From Verticillium longisporum (lineage: Eukaryota; Ascomycota; Sordariomycetes; Glomerellales; Plectosphaerellaceae): DNA of 64,000 nt. How positions within the stretch are numbered: position 1 is the first letter of the stretch; each line of letters starts with the position of its first letter. The translations under genes and the position numbers were made by a program. This document shows, in pieces, positions 32,501 through 42,068 of the stretch. Where the stretch lies: the NCBI GenBank assembly GCA_019188255.1, contig JAETXT010000010.1, positions 1,426,001 to 1,490,000 on the forward strand, written 5' to 3'. The notes below the pieces were generated by a model. That model was given only the letters and a program-made list of their open reading frames with translations. It did no database searches and was not told the origin of the DNA.

Positions 32501-33793
32501 AATAGAAGCGTGCAGTGCTCGGAGAGGCAGAACATTCCTGCAGATTATCTCGTCCCTCCCGAAGGCGATGGTCTTAGAGCCTCGCTGGTGCGCTGCATTT
32601 GGCCGCGCACTTCAGCGTAATGAAAAGCAACTTTGGCAGCACTCGGAATCCCTGGAACGCCGCCAACGAGGGTTTGCCTATTTACTTACCTTGGTAGGTA
32701 TAGTACGTAGGGGCTCCGATCTGAGAGCTTCCCCCAGTCCAACAATTATGGTCGGGCCTGGTAGGCTGATCCGAACTCAGACATTTTGACATTAGCATCT
32801 TTACCTCGTCTGGATCTCACAACACAAGTCATGTTGAACCCATCATCAGTCGACATGGGACGCGAAAGGGTGCCGGAAGATGCAGTTGATGTTTATTCAG
32901 CTGGCATTTCCCGATGAGGACCAACATACCCAACCTGCCTGACACCACTACCGCGTGTGTGGGTGGGAATTGTACGGATGTCGACTTGCCGGCCTCCACC
33001 GGCGCCAAAAATGACACCCATGACGAAGCGAGAGGCCCTAGAAGGCCCCCTCGAACAAGCCCCCCCCCCGTCTCTTCCCCTCATCTGTCCATCCCTCCAA
33101 CGGTTTCCACGGTTTCCCCTCCGAATAGCCTTGACCCGATTGCACAGTCTTCACATGAAGCTGTGAGGATTTGTTCGCTTCGGAAACGAACCGCTCGGGC
33201 TCACCTCAGCCAGCTCGAGTTCAATCCTGATCCTGACACGCGAGCAACTGTCAGCCCAATGAACCACGGACGGGTCCGACAAACTCACGCCACTATGGTC
33301 GTGTGGTTGCAGCGCAGACGGCAAAAAGGCCATCGGGCGCCGCCGCCGTCGCCGCCACCGCCAGAGATCCTGCCAAGCCTGATTCTGCCGCCTTTGATCC
33401 GAACGGAAGTGATGCAGACAAAGGACGGTTAGCACCTAATAAAACAGCCAAGAAGCCCCTCGCGACCCGGCCCTGGCCCACGGCCTGCCCCCAGAGGCAG
33501 AGCCAAAGCCCATTGTGATTGTGCGCTGTTACCATCCACGCCAACGTAACGAACCCAACTGTGTGCATCCATCCCCCCTTCGTTTCTCGCGCACGAAACC
33601 TCTCTCCACCAAACCTCCCAACTATATCATCGACCTCGATGTGAGCCTCCCTTCCCACAGAGCTGGGCAACTGGCATTCGGAGCGCGCCAACTGCCGACA
33701 GATTCAACAAGACGACACGACAGGCCCCAAGGACTGCCGTTGGACCAACGATCCACGCGACCAGGCGACGTCCCTCTCGCGGTCCCACCCGCC
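29597..33793. other. 4.2-kb region with no supported gene
   Basis: The first about 700 nt look like a long 5' leader/promoter of Rxt3 with simple repeats (CGA run at about 30207-30225). A TACCTACC/GGTAGGTA palindromic simple repeat lies at about 31197-31221. A minus-strand frame at 31942-32346 (134 codons) has fairly protein-like composition (ending VIRLDAEHSPFATDTCS) but no recognised domain, splice partner or clear promoter. GC-rich overlapping frames at 32900-33700 are low-complexity. None is called. Confidence 0.4.
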
Positions 33794-35328
33794 ATGCCTC
33801 CCAAAGGCTCTCGCAGGTTCAATGGCAAGAGCCGCAGCGGCTGCACTCAATGCAAGAAACGCCGAGTCAAGGTAAGCAAACTTCTCTGCCCCTGCCATCA
33901 CTGAAGCATAGCATGTCAATTGTCCGTTGCCTGTATCCATCGCCGTCGACATGATGGCTGACCCCGCGACCTATCTAGTGCGACTGCATCGGTCCCGTCT
34001 GCGCCAACTGCCGCAGACGCCAGGAGCAATGCAGCTATCTTGGCCTGCTGGCGACGAACATGAGCGACCTGACGACGGGCCTGCCGATCCCAACCCGGAA
34101 TGACGACGCCATGGCTGTCGTGCGACACGCCGCTGCCGCCGTCGAGCACGCCTCTTCACGAGATGCCCTGATCAACACCATGCCGGCCGAACGATGGAGG
34201 GCCGACGAGGCAGAGCTAAAGCATCACTTCTTCACCCACGCATGGCACACCTTTTCGCTCTTGTCGGACCCTACAAAATGCGATGTTTGGTCTAGGTGGA
34301 TCCCGCAGCTCGCCACGCGACCCATATTCATCCAACAGATCATGCTGTCGTTATCAGCGTAACACATCTGCTACCCCCAGCCTCCAGATCCGAACCGATA
34401 CTACGCCCTCACCTACCAATACTCGATTCAAGCTAGCAACTGTTTTCGGCTCGCCATTCGAGAGATGAACGAGGAGAACTGGGTGCTACTGGTCATGTTC
34501 TCCATGTGTAACGGCATTTTCGACTACTACCGACCCTTCCTCGACGAGAACGTCATGTCCATACCCTACCAGCCCAACCCAGCCGACACGTTGTCGCTCA
34601 TGCGCGTTGGCGGACAGTTCGGCGTGTCCATCGCCGAATATATGAAGAACAGCCCCTTGCGCGACAAGATTCAGCAGGCCGACGCCGACGCCTGGGCCCA
34701 AGACCCAGACGACCTCGCGCCCGCGACGCTTGACAAAATCGCAAAGCTCGAGACCTGGCTGCGGCCCGGCCCGAGCGACAGCGACCGCGAGGTCCTTGAA
34801 GCCGCCGCTGCTACAAAGGCCCTCGCCGCGCTGTCGTCCTGGGTTAAGACGCTGCCTGGTGGCAAGCCGCGCATGTTCTGTCACATGGTTGCCTGGCCCG
34901 TCATGCTACAGGAGGAGTACATTGCGCTGTTGCGCGCTAAGAGCCCTGCCGCCCTCATGGTCTTCATCCTTTGGAGCGAGGTCGCTACCTACGCCCCACG
35001 CCGGTGGTACTACGCCGCCTGGTTCCAGCGCGGCCTCAGCATCGGGCGGCGCGAGCTCGAGGCCCAGCAGCCCTTGACACAGCTGCACAGGCTATGGAAC
35101 TCTGGCATGGCCGTCGACGGCGATGAGTCCTTGGGCACCACCAGCGAGCACGGGAGTGCGTCCACCGTTGCGAGCACGGCATATCCGCCAACGCCTGTCT
35201 TCGCTGGCGACGGCGACGGCGAAACGGAACCGAACTGGGGACCTCTCAAAGAGCAGATGGGCGACAAGCAGGCATTGCCGCCCGGTTTTGGGGAGTTTAT
35301 CGATGCGGAGCTGGAGGTCATGGGATGA
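33794..35328 (+). pseudogene. Zn2Cys6 transcription factor with in-frame TAA, about 475 codons
   Basis: Exon 1 is 33794-33871 and exon 2 33979-35328, with a 107-bp intron (GTAAGC...TCTAG) inside the zinc cluster. The Zn(II)2Cys6 motif is seen as GCTQCKKRRVK then CDCIGPVCANCRRRQEQCSY, six ligand cysteines plus one extra Cys in the loop. The middle and C-terminal parts resemble the fungal-specific regulatory domain (Fungal_trans_2 type: helix after the SLSA position, then RLAIREMNEENW and later hydrophobic helices). A TAA at 34360-34362 (codon 154) interrupts a stretch whose frame and protein-like sequence continue unchanged on both sides. Either the gene is nonsense-mutated, the base is wrong, or a 76-bp intron (34359-34434, GTAACA...GCTAG) removes the stop and 25 further codons. 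Upstream ATG-free frame excluded. Targets unknown. Confidence 0.7.
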
Positions 35329-36443
35329 AGGACGAAGGGCGAACTGGGATGGTCTGGACCTGAGCCCACCGATTAACAGGGGCACTGATGTATGGGCTGG
35401 CGCATGGGGGTCGACTTCTGCTTTGGGGACAGGCGTTCTGAACAGAAAAAATGAAGCTCGGGCTTTCAGGGACTGGAAACATATATGCATACGTACATAA
35501 TGGGGGGTGGTAATATGCCATCGGCATGGGGGTGCTTCTGATTATATACATCATGGACGGCTGGCGTATTGTGGATATTCCGCTTCTCGATGGTCTTCGT
35601 TCGTGATTCTTAGCGTAGATGCTGCATCTCGTGTCCATCCCCGGCACATAAGAAGGAAGCCTTGGTATACCAGCTTCCCAAGTTGACCCTCCGAGTCCCG
35701 AAGTATGAAGGCACACCGAGTCTAGAACCGGGCCCGTATGTCCCTGACGAGGTGTATACGTAGAACAGTCTACAGAGTAGCCAATCATGACCGCGAATAT
35801 TTGACCGCTTACGCTCGCCAGAATAAGTACATCGTGTTCAAGTCCTTGCCAAAAGATTATGTTTACTCACCTACCACAAAGTCTTGCTCGGTCTCAGCGG
35901 CATCGAACTACCAGCTCAAGAATTTCACGCCCATGTCACCAAGATTCACAGGGGTTCACGCTTGATGGCCCAAGACATACCGAGAAACAAGCCCGTTCGG
36001 TCTATCGTAGCCGAAGGATGAGAATGCGTGAGTGCGCTAGCTGGCCCAAGTGGCCCCGTTCACGACCGTCGAGATCATCCAAGGTCTAGCTCGCGTCGCT
36101 TGCCGACCCATGAGCGCCAAGTCCCGTGACGCTCCGCAAACTCCGCAAACAAAGAAGAGATGCGTTGCAGTGTGATGAACCCACCGCCCGCAGCATGTGA
36201 CGCGAAACCTAGGTGATGACGGAGATACGATGTTACTCGGTGTCAAGGCTCTGTTGTATCTTTGTGGGTCCGTCTACGCTCCTGGTGCCAGAGCGCACGG
36301 AAATGATTAGACACGGAGGACATTTTGAAGGGGAATCTCCGCTAAGCCAATTATCGCGGACATGGCCTTGGAACGTGAAGACCGTCATGATGTTGACGAA
36401 GAAAAAGCAAAAGATAATACCCTGCGGGCAATTGGTTTCTGGT
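35329..36443. other. Intergenic, no supported gene
   Basis: 3' flank of the transcription factor and the approach to the tRNA-Glu pair. Nothing else recognised. Confidence 0.5.
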
Positions 36444-36526
36444 TTCCGAACCAGGGAGTCGAACCCTGCGCCTGTCGGTGCTTCCGGATTGAAAGCGACA
36501 AATGTTAACCGATACACCAGTACGGA
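36444..36526 (-). tRNA. tRNA-Glu (UUC) with 11-nt intron
   Basis: Minus-strand cloverleaf: acceptor TCCGTAC/GTTCGGA, D-arm GTGTATCGGTTAAC, anticodon stem TGTCG/CGACA with loop CTTTCA then an 11-nt intron ATCCGGAAGCA before the last loop base, and T-arm CAGGG-TTCGACT-CCCTG. After intron removal it is 72 nt, the same as its neighbour. The anticodon TTC reads GAA. One acceptor mismatch (T-T at the fifth pair) is present, so it may be a slightly decayed copy. Confidence 0.75.
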
Positions 36527-36604
36527 TTGGTGGTTGGCGGGGCTCTAACGTAGCTACATGTGCCCCGGCCGTTTTGCTGAATGATCAGCAAAAAGACAAA
36601 ACGA

Positions 36605-36676
36605 TTCCGAACCAGGGAATCGAACCCTGAGCCTGACGGTGAGAGCGTCAAATGTTAGCCATTACACCAGTTCGGA
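36605..36676 (-). tRNA. tRNA-Glu (CUC)
   Basis: 72 nt on the minus strand, no intron. Perfect acceptor TCCGAAC/GTTCGGA, anticodon stem TGACG/CGTCA with loop CTCTCAC (anticodon CTC, reads GAG), T-arm CAGGG-TTCGATT-CCCTG. It lies 78 nt upstream of the UUC isoacceptor in the same direction. Confidence 0.9.
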
Positions 36677-37067
36677 TTATTGAAAGCGTGAAAATAAAAG
36701 TCCTTAAAGACTTCGCACAGCTCGTCTAGATTGAATCCGAGCTCTGCCTCTCTGCGTTCGAGCGTTGCAACGGCATTTGATGGACAAGGCAAACACTGCA
36801 ATCATGAAGGCGTTGAGATCATGGTGACTGGCCCGCGACTCAGCCCACCATACTAATTGGTGGTCGAGCACAATAAGTTCGACTCTTGCCTCCCGTCCCA
36901 CCCGCGATCTTGTGAGGCCGGCTGAATGGCAGCGGCTGGCATGTTGCTCGGCTTGGTAGGGAAGTACACAGATAGCTTTGAAAATGGCCACGCGCCTGAA
37001 GAAGTTTAAGAGTCTTGTGTTTGAGTGAATCCGCTAAGGCAACTAGCCTTCCACCCCTCATGTCCAG
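36677..37067. other. Intergenic, no supported gene
   Basis: Between the tRNA-Glu genes and the 3' end of the 315-aa protein gene. Confidence 0.5.
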
Positions 37068-38071
37068 CTACCATGGACAGAAAAGCGCGAATGCAGCCAG
37101 GCTTGCCACAACTCCCCATGTATGCCCCTTCAAGCCTGTCATTCTTGCTCCAGCTCCACTCTGTGGCGAGGTTCTTGCACTCGCACCAGTCGCCTGCGAC
37201 GCGGCCTCTGTCTCTGTAACAGTCTGCGTCGGCGCAGGAGCAGCGCCGCCTGTAGCCAGAAAAATCATGTTCTGGGTGGCAATGCCCTCCCAGTCTTGAT
37301 CGCCATCAGCTGTGGCCCAGTAACCCGAAGGAAAAGTTGTCTCGGAGCTGATGAGGTCGAGTGTCGTTGTCAGGCTCAACACTATGCCCGTCACGGTCTG
37401 ATTGCCAAGTGGAAAAGATCCCGGTACGTATGTTCCGGGAGGCCAATTCGTGTTCTCGATGCCGCATGCTGTTGTGCCCGGAAACTTGCCCGCTGGGAAG
37501 TTAGAGAAGCAAAACGCGTTTATATCAGGGATCCAGTCGCTGGGTGCAATGTCAGACGTTCTGTGCTCATTCGACAAGTCGCGGATTTAGCTCACCTGGG
37601 ACAGCATGCGATTCCGGTCTCTTGAGGGCCAAGTGCATTCGCCCATCGATGGACGAGGGGGTTAAAGACTGTCTTCGTCGTTACCGATGCCTCGGGACGC
37701 GTTACCCACGACGGATCAAAAACTCCGCTGTACGACAGTGAGCCATCGTTGGCTCGTGATACAAGGCCGACAGTCTTCCAATCTGCCGGACACGCCGCAG
37801 CTGGCGAGTAGTAGTAAAGCTGATAACCTCGATTTGGTTGACCGGTGCGAGAATTGTAATCATCGTCCATTGTAGACCCCGACGGGAGACAGTTGCCAGC
37901 CGTTACTATGTCGCATTGTTGGTTCCATAGGATGTAGTCAGGCTCATAAGCGTCGGGGCCGAGCCCGACACCTTGGACCGGCAGGGTACATTCAGGCGGA
38001 GCTGTGAAGGTGGTGGTCAGAGGGCCGAGATTGACCAGGTCAAAGTCTGAGGCCCAGGTAGTTGTCGGCAT
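37068..38071 (-). CDS. Fungal surface-like protein with C-terminal anchor, 315 aa
   Basis: Exons 38071-37596 and 37539-37068, with a 56-bp intron (GTGAGC...CCCAG); the frame closes. Start ATG 38071 (MPTTTWASDFDLVN). I do not recognise a characterised domain, but the layout is that of a fungal orphan family: Thr/Ser-rich N-terminus with PPECTLP, a Cys-containing N-glycosylation-type middle (YILWNQQCDI, YYYSPAAACPADW, ACCPSDW), then a Ser/Ala/Thr-rich linker (GGAAPAPTQTVTE...) and a terminal hydrophobic segment GVVASLAAFALFCPW that looks like a GPI-attachment signal or a tail anchor. No classical N-terminal signal peptide is seen at this start, an oddity for a GPI protein; an unseen upstream exon could supply it. 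An alternative acceptor 21 nt earlier would give a 35-bp intron and is less likely. Confidence 0.7.
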
Positions 38072-40083
38072 TCTGAAATGATGAACACAATGTTCGTAAA
38101 AGTGATACCACGCGGTGAATGACCGCTCTTTTTCTGGTCGGCTCCTGGGGAACGATCTTACTTTGGCAGACAAGCAACGCCAAGGCTGTCACGCGATGCA
38201 GGTCCCGTCCCAGTATTTATTTGCTATGAAGTCATCGTGAAATTTGACAATCGCATCTGCTGTGCCGCCCTTCCGCATGATCTAATTTTATGCCGTCGGA
38301 TCCGCTATCAATCCAATCAGACCTTGCCTCTGGTTCTCAAACGGCATGGGCCCGAAATGCACCTCACTTGCTAACCCGGAATAAGAAGGTCCCCTTCACG
38401 AACACATCTGAAGAACACTGGCTCGTCAGACCTGGGTCATCGGAGGTGCTCACCAAATTAAGCCAAAGCTCATTTGGGGTTGAAAGTCGACTTCGAATGC
38501 AAAATCAATTCTATCGTATCGCATGATGGACGCCCAAATTGATCGAGCGCGCAGCTTATTGTTCAGAGTCTACCACCCAACTGCACTGATAGCTACAGGC
38601 GATATCGAATAACGACATCGAATTCATTGTTTCAAGTTTTACAGCTTGGATTTCGTGCAAAAGGTCAACAGATTAGCAACAGCATGATCTCTTTGCTATC
38701 ATAGATTGTAGACAGCTGAATTACCATGCGTCAGTTACTCATAGATTCGCCTGGCTATCGCTCAGCCATTCGGGCCAGCCATCCGTGCCAACCATCACAG
38801 TTCTTTTTGATAGTTCCGACTACAATGAGTACTCCGGCCATCAAAAACAACCATTGCGTTCGTACGCCGCGTTGGTTATATGTCTGCTTGTTGAGAGGGC
38901 TTCACTGCTTATGTGAAGCCTAATTTAGTACTTCGGCTATGCCTGCGAGCTCTGAATAGGTAGGGTAGGTGATATAAGTCTTGTGATGTGATTGATGCTA
39001 TCTTTCTAAATTACTACTACCTACGTGAGTCAGATATACCCATCTAATTCACCGATCACGTAAGCCGTGATTCACGTGCTCCTGAGAGCTGTGAATCCCA
39101 GATATCACCATTATAATCACTGCCCTAGGTAATCCCCTAATATTGGTTCAACAGCTGAGGACTGGGAAATTTTCGTAACCCCACCCCCCAAATTGTGACA
39201 TCGTCGATAGCACTACTTTCAACGGTCGATCAAGTGTAGAGCGCAGCTAGCAATGATGGTCTGTGTTGCCTATGTTTGACCCCGCCTGCCGGGTGCGCAA
39301 GTTCTCCTGTATTGACACTTGCGCTGCAATCTTACTTCAAGGTCGGCAGTCATGGCTGCCACCTAGCGCTGTCAAAATATACGCAAAGCTTCGTTATTGC
39401 AATGGGTCGGACTGAACAATCACTGAAGCAGGGACAGGAGACGAAGGAGATATGTCGTATCAAGCAAGGGCGTTCATTATTCTGGTACAACAGAACAAGC
39501 CGATTCCCAGCCAGGATTGATGGGGAAAGTCCATAACAAGCACGGCAACAATGCGTTGGACTTGTTCAGATGCTGCATGCTTTTTCGACCCATTGCGCTA
39601 TGCTCGGCATCTCACTCGGGGTTCGGGATCCGATATCGCTCGGGATTTCGGCCAGACCAGCACGTCGTTTTTCCGAAGCGTTCCTACGTGAAACACGATC
39701 AGATTATTGACTGGCAGTGCACATTCATCTTTTCGACTGACAACAGAGGAACGCCTGGACATGTAGAATGGCGTGTTTTACGGCCGAAATCTGCATATAT
39801 ACTGTTGGCTGGGTCCACCAACGACGCAATCCGCGGGGCATTTTGGGGTACCCCGAATTAGGTCCGGCCGGCCGCTCATATTCAGACTTCCGTTCATCCG
39901 AAGCATCCACTTTCCAACACCCGAGCCGACAGCCATCACGGTGTATAAGTGTGCTTGAAAACCATATGCTTTGATGAGCCTGAACCACTTTAATGATTCT
40001 ATCCAAGTCGTACATGCCTTATAGCTTTCACCCATAACATTTTCTTTGCCTGCTTCAATCCTCTAACGTTTAAACACTTCACA
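38072..40083. other. 2-kb region with no supported gene
   Basis: The segment around 38,930-39,130 is AT-richer with short palindromic elements (GATCACG/CGTGATT), possibly an old repeat, but no clear ends or target duplication were found. The rest holds short frames only. Confidence 0.4.
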
Positions 40084-40347
40084 ATGAGTCTTCCCATTCG
40101 CACCGCTTGCCGCGTCATTCGTGCTCCGCCCGCTGCTCAGGCGTTGCGCCATGGGCGATGGATGGCGACGACCAGTACTCCTGAGTTCTCAAGCACGAGG
40201 GACACTGTGGTGCGAGATGCCATCATGGACAAGCTTTGGGGAGCTGAGGCAAGCCAAACTGCTGATCCAGCATCGGATGCCACAAGAAGTGTCGGTTCTG
40301 CCACTTCATCAGACGCAGAAATCTCTTCTGCCCAACCCCGGCTCTGA
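40084..40347 (+). CDS. Possible small mitochondrial protein, 87 aa
   Basis: ATG 40084 sits in a good context (CACAATGAG) after a short A/C-rich leader. The N-terminus MSLPIRTACRVIRAPPAAQA is Arg-rich, free of acidic residues and amphipathic, like a mitochondrial presequence, followed by LRHGRWMATTSTPEF, a plausible processing region. The rest is acidic and Ser/Ala-rich. No family recognised. It could be the first exon of a longer gene or a chance frame. Confidence 0.4.
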   Translation: MSLPIRTACRVIRAPPAAQALRHGRWMATTSTPEFSSTRDTVVRDAIMDKLWGAEASQTADPASDATRSVGSATSSDAEISSAQPRL

Positions 40348-41096
40348 GGCTGCGTCAGGCTTCGCTGGACATTGAACCTTAGACAGACTACGGCAAAACA
40401 TGACAGTTCCATAGTCAGTATCTTTTCAGGTCTTCAATCATTGCGAATCTTTTTGAAAGCTGGTCTAACGACAACGTCTTCAGGCAAAACGTCGAGATTC
40501 ACCTGCTCGAAGCCTACCAAAGGCATTGGTTCCCCTCATTCCCTCAATATCACCAGAGATGCACGCGAGTTCAAGGGGGGGGGGGACACAGTCAGAAGAT
40601 CGCAGTGGCCCTGAGAGGAGCACGTAGGCAGATTAAATTACATGCGCCACCTGGGTCAGTAATTCGTGCAAATGATACAGGGTCGCCTTTTGACCCCATC
40701 ACACACCAGGGGGCCACTTGCGGTGGTGGTGTTGGGATTTATGTACATCGCGGCACACAAGGCAGGTAGCGTCCTGTCACGAACAATATTAGTACAAATC
40801 CATCCAGAAACCGGATAGCCGAGGATTTGATTGTGCAGCAAATAACTGAAGGGATATATGCTGTCAATAATCGATGGGGAATATTAAGGTGGCTAACAGA
40901 ATTATGGCCAAGACTGTGGATCTTTCAAGCAGGTTGACGGATCCATAAACGGAATAAAATCTCAAATAGCCTAGGCCCCTCCACAACTGAGCTCGCCGAC
41001 ATTCAAGGAATTCCGTGAGTCCCTTGCTATACATCATTACTGAGTGATAGAGGGGAGAGTGCGCTAACTGTCCAACGTCGGTTATGAGTACTCGCG
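40348..41096. other. Intergenic, no supported gene
   Basis: Contains a G homopolymer at about 40577-40585. No gene recognised. Confidence 0.45.
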
Positions 41097-42068
41097 CTAT
41101 ATGGAAGGCTGTCGGTCGATCTTGGCTCTGTTCAGGCTGGGTTGTTTCTTCAGGGCCATGAAAACAAGAGTAAGGATCAGCGCAGTTCCCCAAGTGCTCA
41201 GAAGAAGAAGCATCATTCTGATCCAGTGGTCACTCTCAATATAGCTGGCGGGGAAATATGAATACAAGATCTGATACATCATTTCCCACGCGGCGCCGAG
41301 AACATTGATGCAGTTGGCGCCAATGAAGAATTTTGTTACCTGCTTGAAGGTTAGTCCCGGTGCCAATCGAGATAAACAGTCGAGCTCTTACCGAGCGAAT
41401 CCATTGCGAAGACTTGATGCTGAAAGACCAGACTGCCACGATCACCGAGGCTACAAGTATCATAAAGTTGACGGCGGTATGAAGGCGCACCATGTGATCT
41501 GCTGCCTCGATTACGATACCATATGGGTTGTTGCTCATGTTCTCCACGTGAGCATAGACAAAGACGGCGAAGACGGGGATGGTCAGGACGGCGCTGGATC
41601 CGCCCAAGACCAGTGCCAACGAGCGGACAAGCCGGTCTCGACCTGCCGGTTTACTGATCATGACATGGTGAATGCCACTGCCTGCTGACGACAACAGGAT
41701 CGGAACCATGGCCCTGGCCCAGATATTAAGAAGTACAGCAGTCCAAGTTAAAAAAGGGCTTGGGCTGCGATTGGTATAGAAGCTTCCGTATCGCGAGGCG
41801 AAGTATAATATGCGCTCGATGGAATCGAGAAGGACAGAGCTTCGCGCTTGATTAGCTGCGATCTGAAATTATTAGGTAGACGAAGGGTAATTTACAAGGT
41901 GAACACAGCGGACGTGGCTTTCAGCCATGAAACGGCCTTGCCGAGATAGACATCTGTTCCCCGGAGCTTGGCAAAGGTCAGGATGCACAGTGCGAAAGAG
42001 CCGAGGAATGCGATGATGTAGAGAGCCAAGACGGCTCTTTGGTACGCTTCTTGGTCGACGTAAGCCAT
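41097..42068 (-). CDS. Polytopic membrane protein of unknown function, 287 aa
   Basis: Exons 42068-41896, 41839-41392 and 41339-41097. The introns are 56 bp (GTAAAT...CGAAG, with a CTAATC branch-like site 10-15 nt before the acceptor) and 52 bp (GTAAGA...AGCAG). The frame closes. Start ATG 42068 (MAYVDQEAYQRAV). About seven hydrophobic segments are visible, including VLALYIIAFLGSFALCILTF at the N-terminus, ALVLGGSSAVLTIPVFAVFVYA in the middle, VNFMILVASVIVAVWSF, and MMLLLLSTWGTALILTLVFMA near the C-terminus. The basic C-terminal tail is cytosolic by the positive-inside rule. The layout resembles fungal orphan 7-TM proteins found near secondary-metabolite and stress genes, but I recognise no family motif. 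Function unknown. Confidence 0.75.

Noticed and set aside
38930..39130. Third LTR or MITE
   Set aside because: Palindromic pieces are present but no paired ends with a target duplication could be fixed.
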